Assembly: GCF_000422745.1 (NCBI RefSeq)
Contig: NZ_AUGQ01000006.1
Span: forward strand, 62,001-126,000
Length of the DNA stretch: 64,000 nucleotides
Direction of reading: 5' to 3'
Source: Microbacterium gubbeenense DSM 15944
Lineage (GTDB): Bacteria > Actinomycetota > Actinomycetes > Actinomycetales > Microbacteriaceae
Positions 17,013 to 25,350 of the stretch are shown one piece after another. The notes under the pieces are model-generated. The model was given only the letters and a program-made list of their open reading frames with translations. It had not been told where the DNA came from and made no database searches. Position 1 is the stretch's first letter. Every line of letters begins with the position of its first letter. Made by a program: the position numbers and the translations under genes.

Positions 17013-18121
17013 TGTCGATCAACGACCTCGACGACTACCCGTGGGACAAGGTCACGCCCTATCGTGAGCGGGCCGAGCAGCATTCCGGCGGAATCTGCGA
17101 CCTGTCGATCGGATCCCCGACGGATCCCACGCCGCAGATCATCCGCGATGCGCTCGTGGAGGCGACCGACGCACACGCGTATCCGACCGCGGCGGGATCG
17201 CCCGAGGTGCGCGCCGCGATCCGCTCCTGGTACGCGCGTCGCCGCGGCGTGACGGGGCTCACCGACGACAACGTGATCCCGACGATCGGATCCAAGGAGC
17301 TCGTCGCCCTGCTGCCGACGCTGCTCGGTCTGGGGGAGGGCGACGTCGTGGTGCATCCGCGCGCCGCCTATCCGACGTACGAGGTCGGCGCGCGCGTCGC
17401 CGGTGCCGCGCCCGTCGCCGCCGATGACCCCGACGAGTGGCCCGAGGGCACGAAGCTCGTGTGGATCAACTCTCCCGGCAACCCCGACGGCCGCGTCCGG
17501 GGCGTCGATGAGCTGCGCCGCGCGGTCGATCGCGCGCGCGAGATCGGCGCCGTGATCGCGAGCGACGAGTGCTACGCCGAGCTCGGCTGGGACGCGCCGT
17601 GGGACACGGAGACGATCCCGTCGATCCTGGATCCGCGCGTCGCGGGCGATTCTCGCGCGAACCTCCTGAGCGTGTACTCGCTCAGCAAGCAGTCGAACCT
17701 CGCGGGCTACCGCGCGGCGTTCGTAGCAGGGTGCAGCCGCGTCGTCGCCCAGCTGCTGAAGAACCGCAAGCACCTGGGCCTCATGCCGCCGGCGCCCGTG
17801 CAGCACGCGATGGCCGTCGCGCTCGCCGACGACGAGCACGTCGAGGCCCAGCGCGAGATCTACCGCCGCCGGCGCGACGAGCTCCGTCCCGCCCTCGAGA
17901 GCGCCGGATTCCGCATCGACGGCAGCGAGGCGGGGCTGTACCTGTGGGTGACCGAGGGCGATGACGCGTGGGCGTCGATGTCGCGGCTCGCAGAGCTCGG
18001 GATCCTCGCCGGTCCTGGCGTCTTCTACGGCGACTTCTACCCGAACCACGTTCGGCTGTCGCTGACGGCGAGCGACGATCGGATCCGTGCCGCGGCCAGC
18101 CGCCTGCGCGGGCCGTCGTAG
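17012..18121 (+). CDS. dapC: succinyldiaminopimelate transaminase
   Basis: PLP aminotransferase of fold type I that makes N-succinyl-LL-2,6-diaminopimelate on the way to lysine and peptidoglycan. Visible: LSIGSPTDPTP, DAHAYPTAAGSPEVRAAI, HPRAAYPTYEVGA, the NSPGNPDGRV turn, SDECYAELGW and the PLP lysine in VYSLSKQSNLAGYRAAF. The ATG at 17012 overlaps the ferredoxin stop (TGATG). Together with dapD and dapE nearby it completes the succinylase branch. Followed by a short hairpin (18137-18155) and T-run. Confidence 0.95.
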   Translation: MSINDLDDYPWDKVTPYRERAEQHSGGICDLSIGSPTDPTPQIIRDALVEATDAHAYPTAAGSPEVRAAIRSWYARRRGVTGLTDDNVIPTIGSKELVALLPTLLGLGEGDVVVHPRAAYPTYEVGARVAGAAPVAADDPDEWPEGTKLVWINSPGNPDGRVRGVDELRRAVDRAREIGAVIASDECYAELGWDAPWDTETIPSILDPRVAGDSRANLLSVYSLSKQSNLAGYRAAFVAGCSRVVAQLLKNRKHLGLMPPAPVQHAMAVALADDEHVEAQREIYRRRRDELRPALESAGFRIDGSEAGLYLWVTEGDDAWASMSRLAELGILAGPGVFYGDFYPNHVRLSLTASDDRIRAAASRLRGPS

Positions 18122-18136
18122 GTATCATCAACGATC

Positions 18137-18155
18137 CTCGGCGAACGTTGCCGAG
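18137..18155 (+). terminator. hairpin after dapC
   Basis: CTCGGC (18137-18142), loop of 7, GCCGAG (18150-18155), followed by TTTCA. It lies 16 bp after the dapC stop and before the gltA promoter. Modest stem, so termination may be partial. Confidence 0.5.
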
Positions 18156-18180
18156 TTTCACAGTGGCCCATTCGGGCCGA

Positions 18181-18259
18181 TAGGCTATGGCGGGGCGCCC
18201 TGCGGAACATGCAGCCGGGTTCGCCTGCATGGAGATCCCAGAAACGACGAGGAGATGCC
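18181..18259 (+). promoter_or_regulatory. gltA promoter and leader with hairpin
   Basis: TAGGCT at 18181-18186 is a -10 box; transcription from it would give a leader of about 65 nt. The leader contains an inverted repeat CATGCAG (18208-18214) and CTGCATG (18225-18231) with a 10-nt loop. The ribosome site GAGGAG lies before the GTG at 18260. Unlike many genes here, gltA therefore has a structured leader. Confidence 0.5.
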
Positions 18260-19555
18260 GTGAGCGACGCGGGAAACCTGCCCGAGAAGGCCACTCTGAC
18301 GGTAGGCGACAAGATCGCCGAGTTCCCGGTGCTGCCGGCGGTTGATGGCAAGAGCGCGATCGACGTATCGACGCTGTCGAAGCAGACCGGCTACACAGCG
18401 CTCGACTACGGGTTCGTCAACACGGCGTCGACGAAGTCGGATATCACCTACATCGACGGCGAGGCCGGGATCCTGCGCTACCGCGGGTATCCGATCGAGC
18501 AGCTCGCCGAGAACTCGAGCTTCCTCGAGGTGGCGTGGCTGCTCATCTATGGCGAGCTGCCGACGGCCGACGAGCTCGCGTCGTTCGACGACAAGATCCG
18601 CCGCCACACGCTGCTGCACGAAGACCTCAAGCGCTTCTTCGCGGCCCTTCCCTCGACGTCGCACCCGATGGCCGTGCTGTCGTCGGCGACGAGCGCGCTG
18701 TCGACGTTCTACGAGGGTCAGTCGGATCCCGACAACCCCGAGCACGTCGAGATGAACATCATCCGCCTGCTCGCGAAGCTTCCGGTGATCGCGGCGTACT
18801 CGCACAAGACCTCGAACGGGCAGGCCTTCCTGTACCCCGACAACTCGCTCGGGTACGTCGAGAACTTCCTGCGCCTGAACTTCGGCGTCATGAGCGAGCC
18901 GTACGAGATCAACCCCGTCATGGCGAAGGCGCTCGAGCGCCTGCTGATCCTGCACGCCGATCACGAGCAGAACGCGTCGACGTCGACCGTGCGCCTCGTG
19001 GGATCCACGGGAGCCGACCAGTACGCGTCCGTCTCCGCCGGCATCCACGCGCTCTCCGGCCCGCTGCACGGCGGCGCCAACGAGGCCGTGTTGAAGATGC
19101 TCGCGCAGATCGAGGAGTCCGGCGAGAGCGTCCAGCGCTTCGTCGAGCGGGTCAAGAACAAGGAAGACGGTGTGAAGCTCATGGGCTTCGGGCACCGCGT
19201 CTACAAGAACTACGACCCGCGCGCGAAGATCGTCAAGAACGCGGCCGACGAGGTGCTGGCGGCGCTCGGCGTCAACGACCCGATGCTCGACATGGCGAAG
19301 GAGCTCGAGGAGATCGCGCTCAACGACGAGTACTTCCAGGCGCGCAACCTGTACCCGAACGTCGACTTCTACACCGGTGTGATCTACAAGGCCATGGGCT
19401 TTCCGACGCGGGTGTTCACGGTGCTGTTCGCGATCGGTCGCCTGCCGGGCTGGCTGGCGCAGTGGAGCGAGCAGAACCGCGACCGTCAGGGCAAGATCGG
19501 CCGCCCGCAACAGCTCTACACGGGCGAGGCGGCGCGCGACTACCCGACGACGTAG
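18260..19555 (+). CDS. gltA: citrate synthase (type II)
   Basis: Condenses acetyl-CoA and oxaloacetate to citrate, first step of the TCA cycle. The 431-residue length fits the hexameric GltA type. Motifs: DYGFVNTASTKSDITYIDGE, LRYRGYPIEQLAENSSFLEV, HADHEQNASTSTVR, the active-site LSGPLHGGANEAVLKML, GFGHRVYKNYDPRA and DFYTGVIYKAMGFPTRVFTV. The GTG at 18260 is chosen because GAGGAG precedes it and the family N-terminus begins here; the longer frame from 18209 is not needed. It sits between dapC and dapD, convergent with dapD with a 14-bp gap. Confidence 0.96.
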   Translation: MSDAGNLPEKATLTVGDKIAEFPVLPAVDGKSAIDVSTLSKQTGYTALDYGFVNTASTKSDITYIDGEAGILRYRGYPIEQLAENSSFLEVAWLLIYGELPTADELASFDDKIRRHTLLHEDLKRFFAALPSTSHPMAVLSSATSALSTFYEGQSDPDNPEHVEMNIIRLLAKLPVIAAYSHKTSNGQAFLYPDNSLGYVENFLRLNFGVMSEPYEINPVMAKALERLLILHADHEQNASTSTVRLVGSTGADQYASVSAGIHALSGPLHGGANEAVLKMLAQIEESGESVQRFVERVKNKEDGVKLMGFGHRVYKNYDPRAKIVKNAADEVLAALGVNDPMLDMAKELEEIALNDEYFQARNLYPNVDFYTGVIYKAMGFPTRVFTVLFAIGRLPGWLAQWSEQNRDRQGKIGRPQQLYTGEAARDYPTT

Positions 19556-19569
19556 TCGCGCGCGCCGCG

Positions 19570-20508
19570 TCAGGCGTGCAGGGCCGCGTTCAGCGTCACT
19601 CCGACGCCGCGGCGCCTGCGGGCCTCGACGGCTCCTGTGACGGAGTTGCGGATGAACAGCAGGCCGCTCGCGCCCGAGAGCTGGGCGCCCTTGACGACGG
19701 GCGCGTCCGGCTCGTCGGCCAGCACGATCTTGGTGCCGGCCGTGACGTAGAGCCCGGCCTCGACGACGCAGTCATCGCCGAGCGAGATGCCGAGGCCCGA
19801 GTTCGCGCCGAGCAGCGTGCGCTGGCCGATCGACACACGGTGCGAGCCGCCGCCCGAGAGCGTGCCCATGATCGACGCGCCGCCGCCGACGTCGGATCCG
19901 TCGCCCACGACGACGCCCTGCGAGACGCGGCCCTCGACCATCGACGCGCCGAGCGTTCCGGCGTTGAAGTTCACGAATCCCTCGTGCATCACGACCGTGC
20001 CGGACGCAAGGTGGGCGCCGAGCCGGAGGCGCGAGCCGTCGGCGATGCGCACGCCCTTCGGCAGCACGTAATCGGTCAGGCGGGGGAACTTGTCCTGCGC
20101 GTATACCTGGATCCCGCTGAGCTTCAGCAGCGGCAGGTTCGCCGCCGCGAAGTCGGGAGCGACCGGCCCCGCGTTCGTCCACGCGTTGTTCGGCAAGTGG
20201 CCGAAGATGCCGTCGAGACTGATCGAGTTCGGCCGCACCAGCAGGTGCGACAGCGCGTGCAGGCGCAGGTAGGCATCGCTCGTGGATCCGACGGGCGAGT
20301 CGAGGTCGATCTCGATCTCGATCACCTCGGTCACGACAGCGCGGCGCGGATCCGGTCCGACCTGCTCGGCGAGCGCGCCGCGTTCCGCTGCGAGGTCGCG
20401 ATCCGCGAGGCGACCGATGAGGGGTGCCGGGAACCACGTGTCGAGAACGGTGCCGTCGGTCGCCGTGGTCGCGATGCCGACGCCGGAAGCCCAGCGCGTA
20501 TCAGTCAT
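19570..20508 (-). CDS. dapD: tetrahydrodipicolinate N-succinyltransferase
   Basis: Transfers succinyl from succinyl-CoA to tetrahydrodipicolinate in the lysine/DAP pathway; a left-handed beta-helix trimer. The 312-residue protein shows the actinobacterial DapD pattern: TDTRWASGVGIATTATDGTV, LRLHALSHLLVRPNSISLDG, the hexapeptide-type repeats (GTLGASMVEGRVSQGVVVGD, SDVGGGASIMGTLSGGG, LLGANSGLGISLGDDCVV) and SGLLFIRNSVTGAVEAR. The ATG at 20508 faces dapE across 25 bp; a TAGCCT box sits 6 nt upstream on the minus strand. Confidence 0.96.
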   Translation of the reverse strand: MTDTRWASGVGIATTATDGTVLDTWFPAPLIGRLADRDLAAERGALAEQVGPDPRRAVVTEVIEIEIDLDSPVGSTSDAYLRLHALSHLLVRPNSISLDGIFGHLPNNAWTNAGPVAPDFAAANLPLLKLSGIQVYAQDKFPRLTDYVLPKGVRIADGSRLRLGAHLASGTVVMHEGFVNFNAGTLGASMVEGRVSQGVVVGDGSDVGGGASIMGTLSGGGSHRVSIGQRTLLGANSGLGISLGDDCVVEAGLYVTAGTKIVLADEPDAPVVKGAQLSGASGLLFIRNSVTGAVEARRRRGVGVTLNAALHA

Positions 20509-20533
20509 GCATCCAGGCTAATAGGCTGGAGGC
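20509..20533. promoter_or_regulatory. back-to-back leaderless promoters of dapD and dapE
   Basis: The 25-bp gap holds TAGCCT on the minus strand (20520-20515) and TAGGCT on the plus strand (20522-20527), one base apart, each exactly 6 nt from its own ATG. Each polymerase footprint would cover the start codon of the other gene, so transcription of dapD and dapE should interfere. Confidence 0.6.
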
Positions 20534-21604
20534 ATGCTCGATCTCACCGCGTCCGCCGTCGACCTCACACGAGCACTGTGCGACATCCCGAGCGTGTCGG
20601 GGGATGAGGGCGCGTTGGCCGACGAGGTCGCCCGCGCGCTCGCGCCCGTGGCCCATCTCGAGGTGATCCGCGACGGCGACGCGATCGTCGCGCGGACGAA
20701 CCTCGGGAGGGCCGAGCGCGTGATCATCGCCGGTCATCTCGACACCGTGCCGATCAACGATAACCTGCCCGTGCGCGACGTCTCAGAAGACGGCGAGGCC
20801 TACCTCTGGGGCCGCGGAACGGTCGATATGAAGGCCGGCGTCGCGGTGCAGCTCAAGCTCGCGGCCGAGCTCACGGAGCCCGTCTACGACATCACCTGGA
20901 TCTGGTACGACCACGAGGAGGTCGAGGCCGAGAAGAACGGCCTCGGGCGGCTCGCGCGAACGAGGCCGGACCTGCTCGAGGGATCCTTCGCGATCCTCGG
21001 CGAGCCGTCGAACGGCGGCATCGAGGGCGGCTGCAACGGCACGCTGCGCGCCGTGGTGCGTACGCACGGGATCCGCTCGCACAGCGCGCGCGCCTGGCGC
21101 GGCGAGAACGCGATCCACTTCGCCGCGCCGATCCTCGCGAAGCTCGCGGAGCACACGGCTCGGACGATCGACGTCGAGGGCCTCGCCTACCGCGAGGGGC
21201 TGAACGCGGTGCGGATCTCCGGCGGCGTCGCCGGCAACGTGATCCCCGACCTGTGCGAGGTGGAGGTCAACTACCGTTTCGCGCCGGACAAGACCGCCGA
21301 GGAGGCGGTCAATCGCATCACCCACTTCTTCGACGAGTACGAGGTCGAGATCACCGACCTCGCGGGCGGGGCGCGCCCCGGCCTCGACGCCCCGATCGCG
21401 CAGTCGTTCGCCCGGGCGGTGGGCGGCACGCCGAAGCCGAAGTACGGCTGGACGGACGTGGCGCGGTTCAGCGCCCTCGGCATCCCGGCGGTCAACTACG
21501 GCCCCGGCGACGGCCAGCTGGCGCACGCCGACGACGAGCGGGTGCGGGTCAGCGAGATCGAGAATGTCGAGCGAGGGCTGCGCGGATGGCTGAGCGCCGA
21601 CTGA
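20534..21604 (+). CDS. dapE: succinyl-diaminopimelate desuccinylase
   Basis: Zinc hydrolase of the M20 fold that frees LL-diaminopimelate from its succinyl form. The 356-residue protein has the metal-ligand motifs VIIAGHLDTVPIND (His and the catalytic Asp), GRGTVDMKAGVAV (bridging Asp), WYDHEEVEAEKNG (catalytic Glu and metal Glu) and the dimerisation region THGIRSHSARAWRGENAIHF. The start has a TAGGCT box 6 nt upstream. The end overlaps the start of the next gene by 19 nt. With dapC and dapD this is a compact succinylase-branch group. Confidence 0.95.
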   Translation: MLDLTASAVDLTRALCDIPSVSGDEGALADEVARALAPVAHLEVIRDGDAIVARTNLGRAERVIIAGHLDTVPINDNLPVRDVSEDGEAYLWGRGTVDMKAGVAVQLKLAAELTEPVYDITWIWYDHEEVEAEKNGLGRLARTRPDLLEGSFAILGEPSNGGIEGGCNGTLRAVVRTHGIRSHSARAWRGENAIHFAAPILAKLAEHTARTIDVEGLAYREGLNAVRISGGVAGNVIPDLCEVEVNYRFAPDKTAEEAVNRITHFFDEYEVEITDLAGGARPGLDAPIAQSFARAVGGTPKPKYGWTDVARFSALGIPAVNYGPGDGQLAHADDERVRVSEIENVERGLRGWLSAD

Positions 21605-22830
21605 CCTCGGCGGCGCCCTGGGTGAGGGTGCTCGCCGTCTACGCGATTGCGCGCGCCGTCACGACCCTCCTGATGGCGCTGAGCTCGGCGCTGGCGCCGG
21701 CCGACGGTCGGCACGGACAGGGTCCGTCGATCCTCGACTACATCGCGGGGTGGGACGCGGCCTGGTACCGCGAGATCGCCCTCAACGGGTACCCCGCCGA
21801 CCTGCCCGTCGATGATTCCGGCTCCGTGCAGCAGAACGCCTGGGCCTTCATGCCGATCTTCCCCTGGCTCGCGCGCGGACTCGCCGCCGTGTGGCCAGCA
21901 GCCGGCCTCGGATCCGGCGACGTCTGGGCGATCGCGAACGCCTGGGCGATCGCCGCGGCCCTCGTCTCGCTCGTCGCGGGGTTCTTCGCGTGCTGGGCCG
22001 TCTATGTGCTGCTCGAGCGCGCGCTCGACGCGGAGCGCGCGCTCTGGGGCACGGCGTTCGTCGCGGCCGGTCCGCTGGCGCTGATGTTCCAGGTCGGATA
22101 CGCGGAGGCCCTCTTCCTCGCGGTCGCCATGTGGGCGCTCGTCGCGCTGTCGCGCGAGGCGTGGTGGTGGCTGTACCCGGCGAGCATGCTGCTGGCCTTC
22201 GTTCGCCCCGGCGAGCTCGCCCTGCCGCTGACGATCGCGCTGTACGGCATCTGGCGCATCCTGAACCGCCGCGACCGGCCGATCGAGCGTCGCGAGGTCG
22301 TGCACATCCTCGGCACCGGCGCGGTCGGCACCCTCGCGGGCTTCGCCTGGCCGGTGATCGTGAACGCCGTGACGGGAAGCGGATCCGCGTACTTCGACAC
22401 CGAGCTCGCGTGGCGGGCAGGTTGGGTGCCCGGCGGGGCGGACGGGTTCGTGCCGGGCGAGGGGTGGCTCACGGGCGCGAGCGTGTGGGCGGACCTCTGG
22501 GGCATCCCGACGTGGGCCGGGTACGTCCTGCTCGCCGTCATCGCCGCCGCCGCGGTGCTACTGTTCCTGACCCCGGCCGTCCGCGCGCTCGGCATCGAGA
22601 CGCGGCTGTGGTCGGCCAGCTACCTGGTCTACGCGGCGCTCGTGCTGTTTCCGCAGTCGAGCACGTTCCGCCTGCTGCTTCCGATCGCGCCGCTCATCGC
22701 GGGTGCGCTCGCGTTCCCGAAACTGCTGCGCTCGTCGCGGATCCTCATCCTCATCGCGCTCGCGGCGCTGCAGTTCTGGTGGATCCACGCCATGTACGGC
22801 CACGGGAACACCTATTTCCTCATTCCGTGA
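21586..22830 (+). CDS. GT-C type mannosyltransferase-like membrane protein (PIG-V family)
   Basis: A 414-residue membrane protein with about ten helices. The first extracytoplasmic loop carries IAGWDAAWYREIALNGYPAD, the WDxxWY-type acidic motif found in PIG-V/GT-C mannosyltransferases that use polyprenyl-phosphate sugars. Further loops include QNAWAFMPIFPWLARGLAAV. The ATG at 21586 overlaps dapE by 19 nt, in another frame; the longer open frame upstream of it is out-of-frame read-through of dapE. Probably adds a sugar to envelope lipids or proteins; donor and acceptor unknown. Confidence 0.75.
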   Translation: MAERRLTSAAPWVRVLAVYAIARAVTTLLMALSSALAPADGRHGQGPSILDYIAGWDAAWYREIALNGYPADLPVDDSGSVQQNAWAFMPIFPWLARGLAAVWPAAGLGSGDVWAIANAWAIAAALVSLVAGFFACWAVYVLLERALDAERALWGTAFVAAGPLALMFQVGYAEALFLAVAMWALVALSREAWWWLYPASMLLAFVRPGELALPLTIALYGIWRILNRRDRPIERREVVHILGTGAVGTLAGFAWPVIVNAVTGSGSAYFDTELAWRAGWVPGGADGFVPGEGWLTGASVWADLWGIPTWAGYVLLAVIAAAAVLLFLTPAVRALGIETRLWSASYLVYAALVLFPQSSTFRLLLPIAPLIAGALAFPKLLRSSRILILIALAALQFWWIHAMYGHGNTYFLIP

Positions 22831-22883
22831 CGCCCGATGACGCTCTTCGACACCCCTCGCGGGGCGTGTGGCTGGGCGTTCCC

Positions 22884-22916
22884 TATAGAATGGGTGTGAC
22901 CAATTAGGAAGGGGAG
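22884..22916 (+). promoter_or_regulatory. promoter and ribosome site of the DUF3117 gene
   Basis: TATAGAAT (22884-22891) is a near-consensus -10 and is followed by a strong ribosome site AGGAAGGGGAG (22906-22916) 6 nt before the ATG. The combination suggests high expression of the small protein. Confidence 0.65.
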
Positions 22917-22922
22917 CCACCT

Positions 22923-23096
22923 ATGGCTGCTATGAAGCCGCGCACCGGAGACGGACCCATGGAGGCCGTGAAAGAGGGGCGCCTCATCATCGTTCGCGTC
23001 CCGCTCGAAGGCGGCGGACGCCTCGTCGTATCTGTGAACGACGAGGAGGCGAAGGAGCTTCACGGCGTGCTGAGCGGCGTTGTCGAGGCAGCCTGA
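22923..23096 (+). CDS. DUF3117 small conserved protein
   Basis: A 57-residue protein read from ATG 22923 to TGA 23096: MAAMKPRTGDGPMEAVKEGR, then LIIVRVPLEGGGRLVVSVND and EEAKELHGVLSGVVEAA. The MKPRTGDGP start is the hallmark of DUF3117, a family present across actinobacteria with no assigned function. It has its own promoter, a strong ribosome site and a strong terminator, so it is a stand-alone small gene. It is too short to be picked up by length-based ORF screens. Confidence 0.95.
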   Translation: MAAMKPRTGDGPMEAVKEGRLIIVRVPLEGGGRLVVSVNDEEAKELHGVLSGVVEAA

Positions 23097-23117
23097 GCAT
23101 CCTGGCGTCAGCGACGC

Positions 23118-23156
23118 AGAAGAGGGCCGGATCCGTATGGGATCCGGCCCTCTTCT
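23118..23156. terminator. strong bidirectional terminator
   Basis: A perfect 17-bp stem, AGAAGAGGGCCGGATCC (23118-23134), a 5-nt loop and the complement (23140-23156), ending in TCTTCTTCT on the plus strand. It sits 21 bp after the DUF3117 stop and 11 bp from the stop of the convergent O-methyltransferase gene. Confidence 0.9.
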
Positions 23157-23167
23157 TCTGCTTCGCG

Positions 23168-23797
23168 TCAGCTGCGGCGGGTCGTGATCTGCAGCAGACC
23201 CTCCTCGAACGACGACAGCGTCGCGACGACCGACGTCGAGGCGAGCGTCTCGGTGATGAGGCCCCGGAGGTCGCTCGTCAGCGCGTCGCGGGCGACGGGA
23301 TCCGCGATGCGGCCGGAGGCCATCACCCGCGGGACGAGCACGGTGCCGCCCGGGCGCGCGAGGCGCAGCCCGTGCGCGACGTAGTCGATCGCGTGCTCGG
23401 GATCCGCATCGATCAGCACGATGTCGTACGCCGCTTCGTTCATGCGGGGGAGCACGCTGTCCGCGCGGCCCGTGATGTAGCGCACGTGCGACGGCGCGAT
23501 CCTCGCGTGCTGGAACGCCTGGCGCGCCGCGGCGAGGTGCTCGGGCTCCTTGTCGATCGTCGTGAGCACGGCCTCGGGCGCGCCGTGCAGCAGCCACAGG
23601 CCGGACACGCCCGCACCCGTGCCGATCTCGATCATCGTGCGGGCGCCCGACGCCGCGGCGACCGCGGCGATCTGCGACCCGACGGCCGGGCTGACGGGTG
23701 CGGCGCCGAGCTCGATCGCGTTCTGCCGCGCTCGAGCGATGTGGTCGGGTTCGACGATCGCCTCGCGCACGAATCGCGCCACTGCACTGTCTGTCAT
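23168..23797 (-). CDS. SAM-dependent O-methyltransferase (COMT-like)
   Basis: A 209-residue class I methyltransferase of the catechol-O-methyltransferase-like group. SAM-binding motif I is MIEIGTGAGVSGLWLL; others are TTIDKEPEHLAAARQAF, the ITGRADSVLP segment, DIVLIDADPEHAIDYVAHGL (motif with metal-binding Asp) and GGTVLVPRVMASG. It is divergent from a tatB-like gene, a pairing common in actinobacteria. The ATG has TACTCT 7 nt upstream. Substrate unknown. Confidence 0.88.
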   Translation of the reverse strand: MTDSAVARFVREAIVEPDHIARARQNAIELGAAPVSPAVGSQIAAVAAASGARTMIEIGTGAGVSGLWLLHGAPEAVLTTIDKEPEHLAAARQAFQHARIAPSHVRYITGRADSVLPRMNEAAYDIVLIDADPEHAIDYVAHGLRLARPGGTVLVPRVMASGRIADPVARDALTSDLRGLITETLASTSVVATLSSFEEGLLQITTRRS

Positions 23798-23834
23798 GTG
23801 ATCCAGAGTAGATGCCGCTACTCTGAATCACATG
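23795..23834. promoter_or_regulatory. mirror-image divergent leaderless promoters (O-methyltransferase / tatB)
   Basis: A 16-bp inverted repeat with one mismatch and an 8-bp spacer: CATGTGATCCAGAGTA (23795-23810) and TACTCTGAATCACATG (23819-23834). Each arm contains a TACTCT -10 box, 7 nt, and the ATG of one gene. The two promoters are thus nearly identical in sequence and face opposite ways. Confidence 0.7.
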
Positions 23835-24206
23835 TTCGGCGGCTTCACGATCGAGAAGATCATCATGATCGGGGTGATCGCGGCGATCCTGATCGGTCCC
23901 GAGCGCCTTCCTCAGGCAGCGGAGTGGCTGGGGCGCACGGCGCGCAAGACCCGCGAGTACGTTCAGGGCGCCCGCACGCGGGTGCAGGAGGAGATGGGCG
24001 AGGACCTCGGCGACGTCGACTGGAAGAAGCTCGACCCGCGCCAGTACGACCCGCGCCGCATCATTCGCGAGGCGCTCCTCGAGGACGACTCGCCGGCGCG
24101 TCCCGCGGCGGCGGCCACGACTGTCGCGATCCCGCGGACGACCCCGCTCGCCGTGACGGCCTTCACGTCGGAGGCGCCCCCGCCCTTCGACGACGAAGCG
24201 ACCTGA
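23832..24206 (+). CDS. tatB: TatB-like Sec-independent translocase component
   Basis: A 124-residue protein with one N-terminal helix (about 8-23) and an amphipathic helix after the G-P hinge: FGGFTIEKIIMIGVIAAILI, GPERLPQAAEWLGRTARKTR. This is the TatA/B pattern; the ExxxI helix start and longer charged tail favour TatB, part of the receptor for folded proteins with twin-arginine signals. The rest is charged and Pro/Ala rich. No tatA or tatC is nearby. TACTCT lies 7 nt before the ATG. Confidence 0.85.
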   Translation: MFGGFTIEKIIMIGVIAAILIGPERLPQAAEWLGRTARKTREYVQGARTRVQEEMGEDLGDVDWKKLDPRQYDPRRIIREALLEDDSPARPAAAATTVAIPRTTPLAVTAFTSEAPPPFDDEAT

Positions 24207-24216
24207 CGCGCGGTCC

Positions 24217-25350
24217 CTATCGCGTGCTGACCGGCAGCTTCCGTCCCGCCAGCCCGCGCCCCGTCGACGCGATGCGCTCGGCGATCGCCTCGACCGCGAG
24301 AGCGGCCGGATCGTCCGGGTGGGCGATCACGGTGGGGATCCCCGCGTCGCCGTCGGCGCGCAGGGCGGGGCTCAGCGGCACGGATCCGAGAAGCTCCGCA
24401 CCCTCGCCGAGCGCGCGCGCCACCTCGGCGCCGCCGCCGGATCCGAACAGATCCATGGTCGACCCGTCGGGCATCTGCATCGCCGACATGTTCTCGACGA
24501 CGCCCAGCACGCGCTGACCCACCTGGCGGGCGACGAGGCCCGACCGGATCGCAACGTCGCTCGCGGCCGCCTGAGGGGTCGTCACGACCAGGACCTCGGC
24601 GCCCGGGAGCAGGTGCCCGGCCGAGATGGCGATATCGCCGGTTCCCGGGGGCATGTCGAGCAGCAGAACGTCGAGGTCGCCGAAGAACACGTCGGTCAGG
24701 AACTGCTGCAGGGTGCGGTGCAGCATCGGCCCGCGCCACATCACGGCGCCGGGCGTCGACCCGTCCGACTGCTTCAGGAACATGCCGATCGAGATCGTCT
24801 TGACGTCGTGCGCGATGGGCGGCAGGATCATGTCGCCGACCTGCGTGGGGGAGGGCGCCTCGCCGTCCTCGACGAGCCCGATCAGCTGCGGGATGGAGAA
24901 GCCGTGCACGTCGGCATCGATGAGGCCGACCTTCAGCCCGCGGCGGGCGAGCGCGACGGCGAGGTTCGCGGTGAGCGTCGACTTGCCGACGCCGCCCTTT
25001 CCGCTCGTGACGGCGATCACGCGCGTGAGGGATCCCTCGCCGAACGGATTGCGCTTGGCGGGCCCGCGCAGCTTCTCCGTGAGCGCCTGCCGCTCGGCGG
25101 GCGTCATCACGCCGACCTCGACGCGGACCGGGCGCCCCTCCGCCTCGGATTCGGCGGCCTCGCGGACGTCCTGTTCGATGCGGTTCGCCGCCGGGCAGCC
25201 GACGATCGTCAGCACGATGCTCACGGTGACCTCGTCCGGCGTCGTCTCGACGCCGCGCACCATGTCGAGCTCCGACAGCGGTCGCCGCAGCTCGGGATCC
25301 GTGACGCGCCCGACCGCGTCGGAGATGCGCTGTGCGACCGGCTCGGTCAT
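24217..25350 (-). CDS. mrp: Mrp/NBP35 family P-loop ATPase
   Basis: A 377-residue ATPase of the Mrp/ApbC group, thought to carry and insert iron-sulfur clusters. It has an N-terminal MIP18/DUF59 domain (residues 1-80, IVGCPAANRIEQDVRE) and the ATPase: deviant Walker A AVTSGKGGVGKSTLTANLA, IDADVHGFSIPQLIG, LLLDMPPGTGDIAISAGHLL. The CxxC motif that holds the bridging cluster in many homologues is absent; the segment reads ENMSAMQMPDGSTMDLFGSG, as is usual for actinobacterial Mrp. The ATG at 25350 overlaps the DUF1003 stop by 4 nt. Confidence 0.93.
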   Translation of the reverse strand: MTEPVAQRISDAVGRVTDPELRRPLSELDMVRGVETTPDEVTVSIVLTIVGCPAANRIEQDVREAAESEAEGRPVRVEVGVMTPAERQALTEKLRGPAKRNPFGEGSLTRVIAVTSGKGGVGKSTLTANLAVALARRGLKVGLIDADVHGFSIPQLIGLVEDGEAPSPTQVGDMILPPIAHDVKTISIGMFLKQSDGSTPGAVMWRGPMLHRTLQQFLTDVFFGDLDVLLLDMPPGTGDIAISAGHLLPGAEVLVVTTPQAAASDVAIRSGLVARQVGQRVLGVVENMSAMQMPDGSTMDLFGSGGGAEVARALGEGAELLGSVPLSPALRADGDAGIPTVIAHPDDPAALAVEAIAERIASTGRGLAGRKLPVSTR

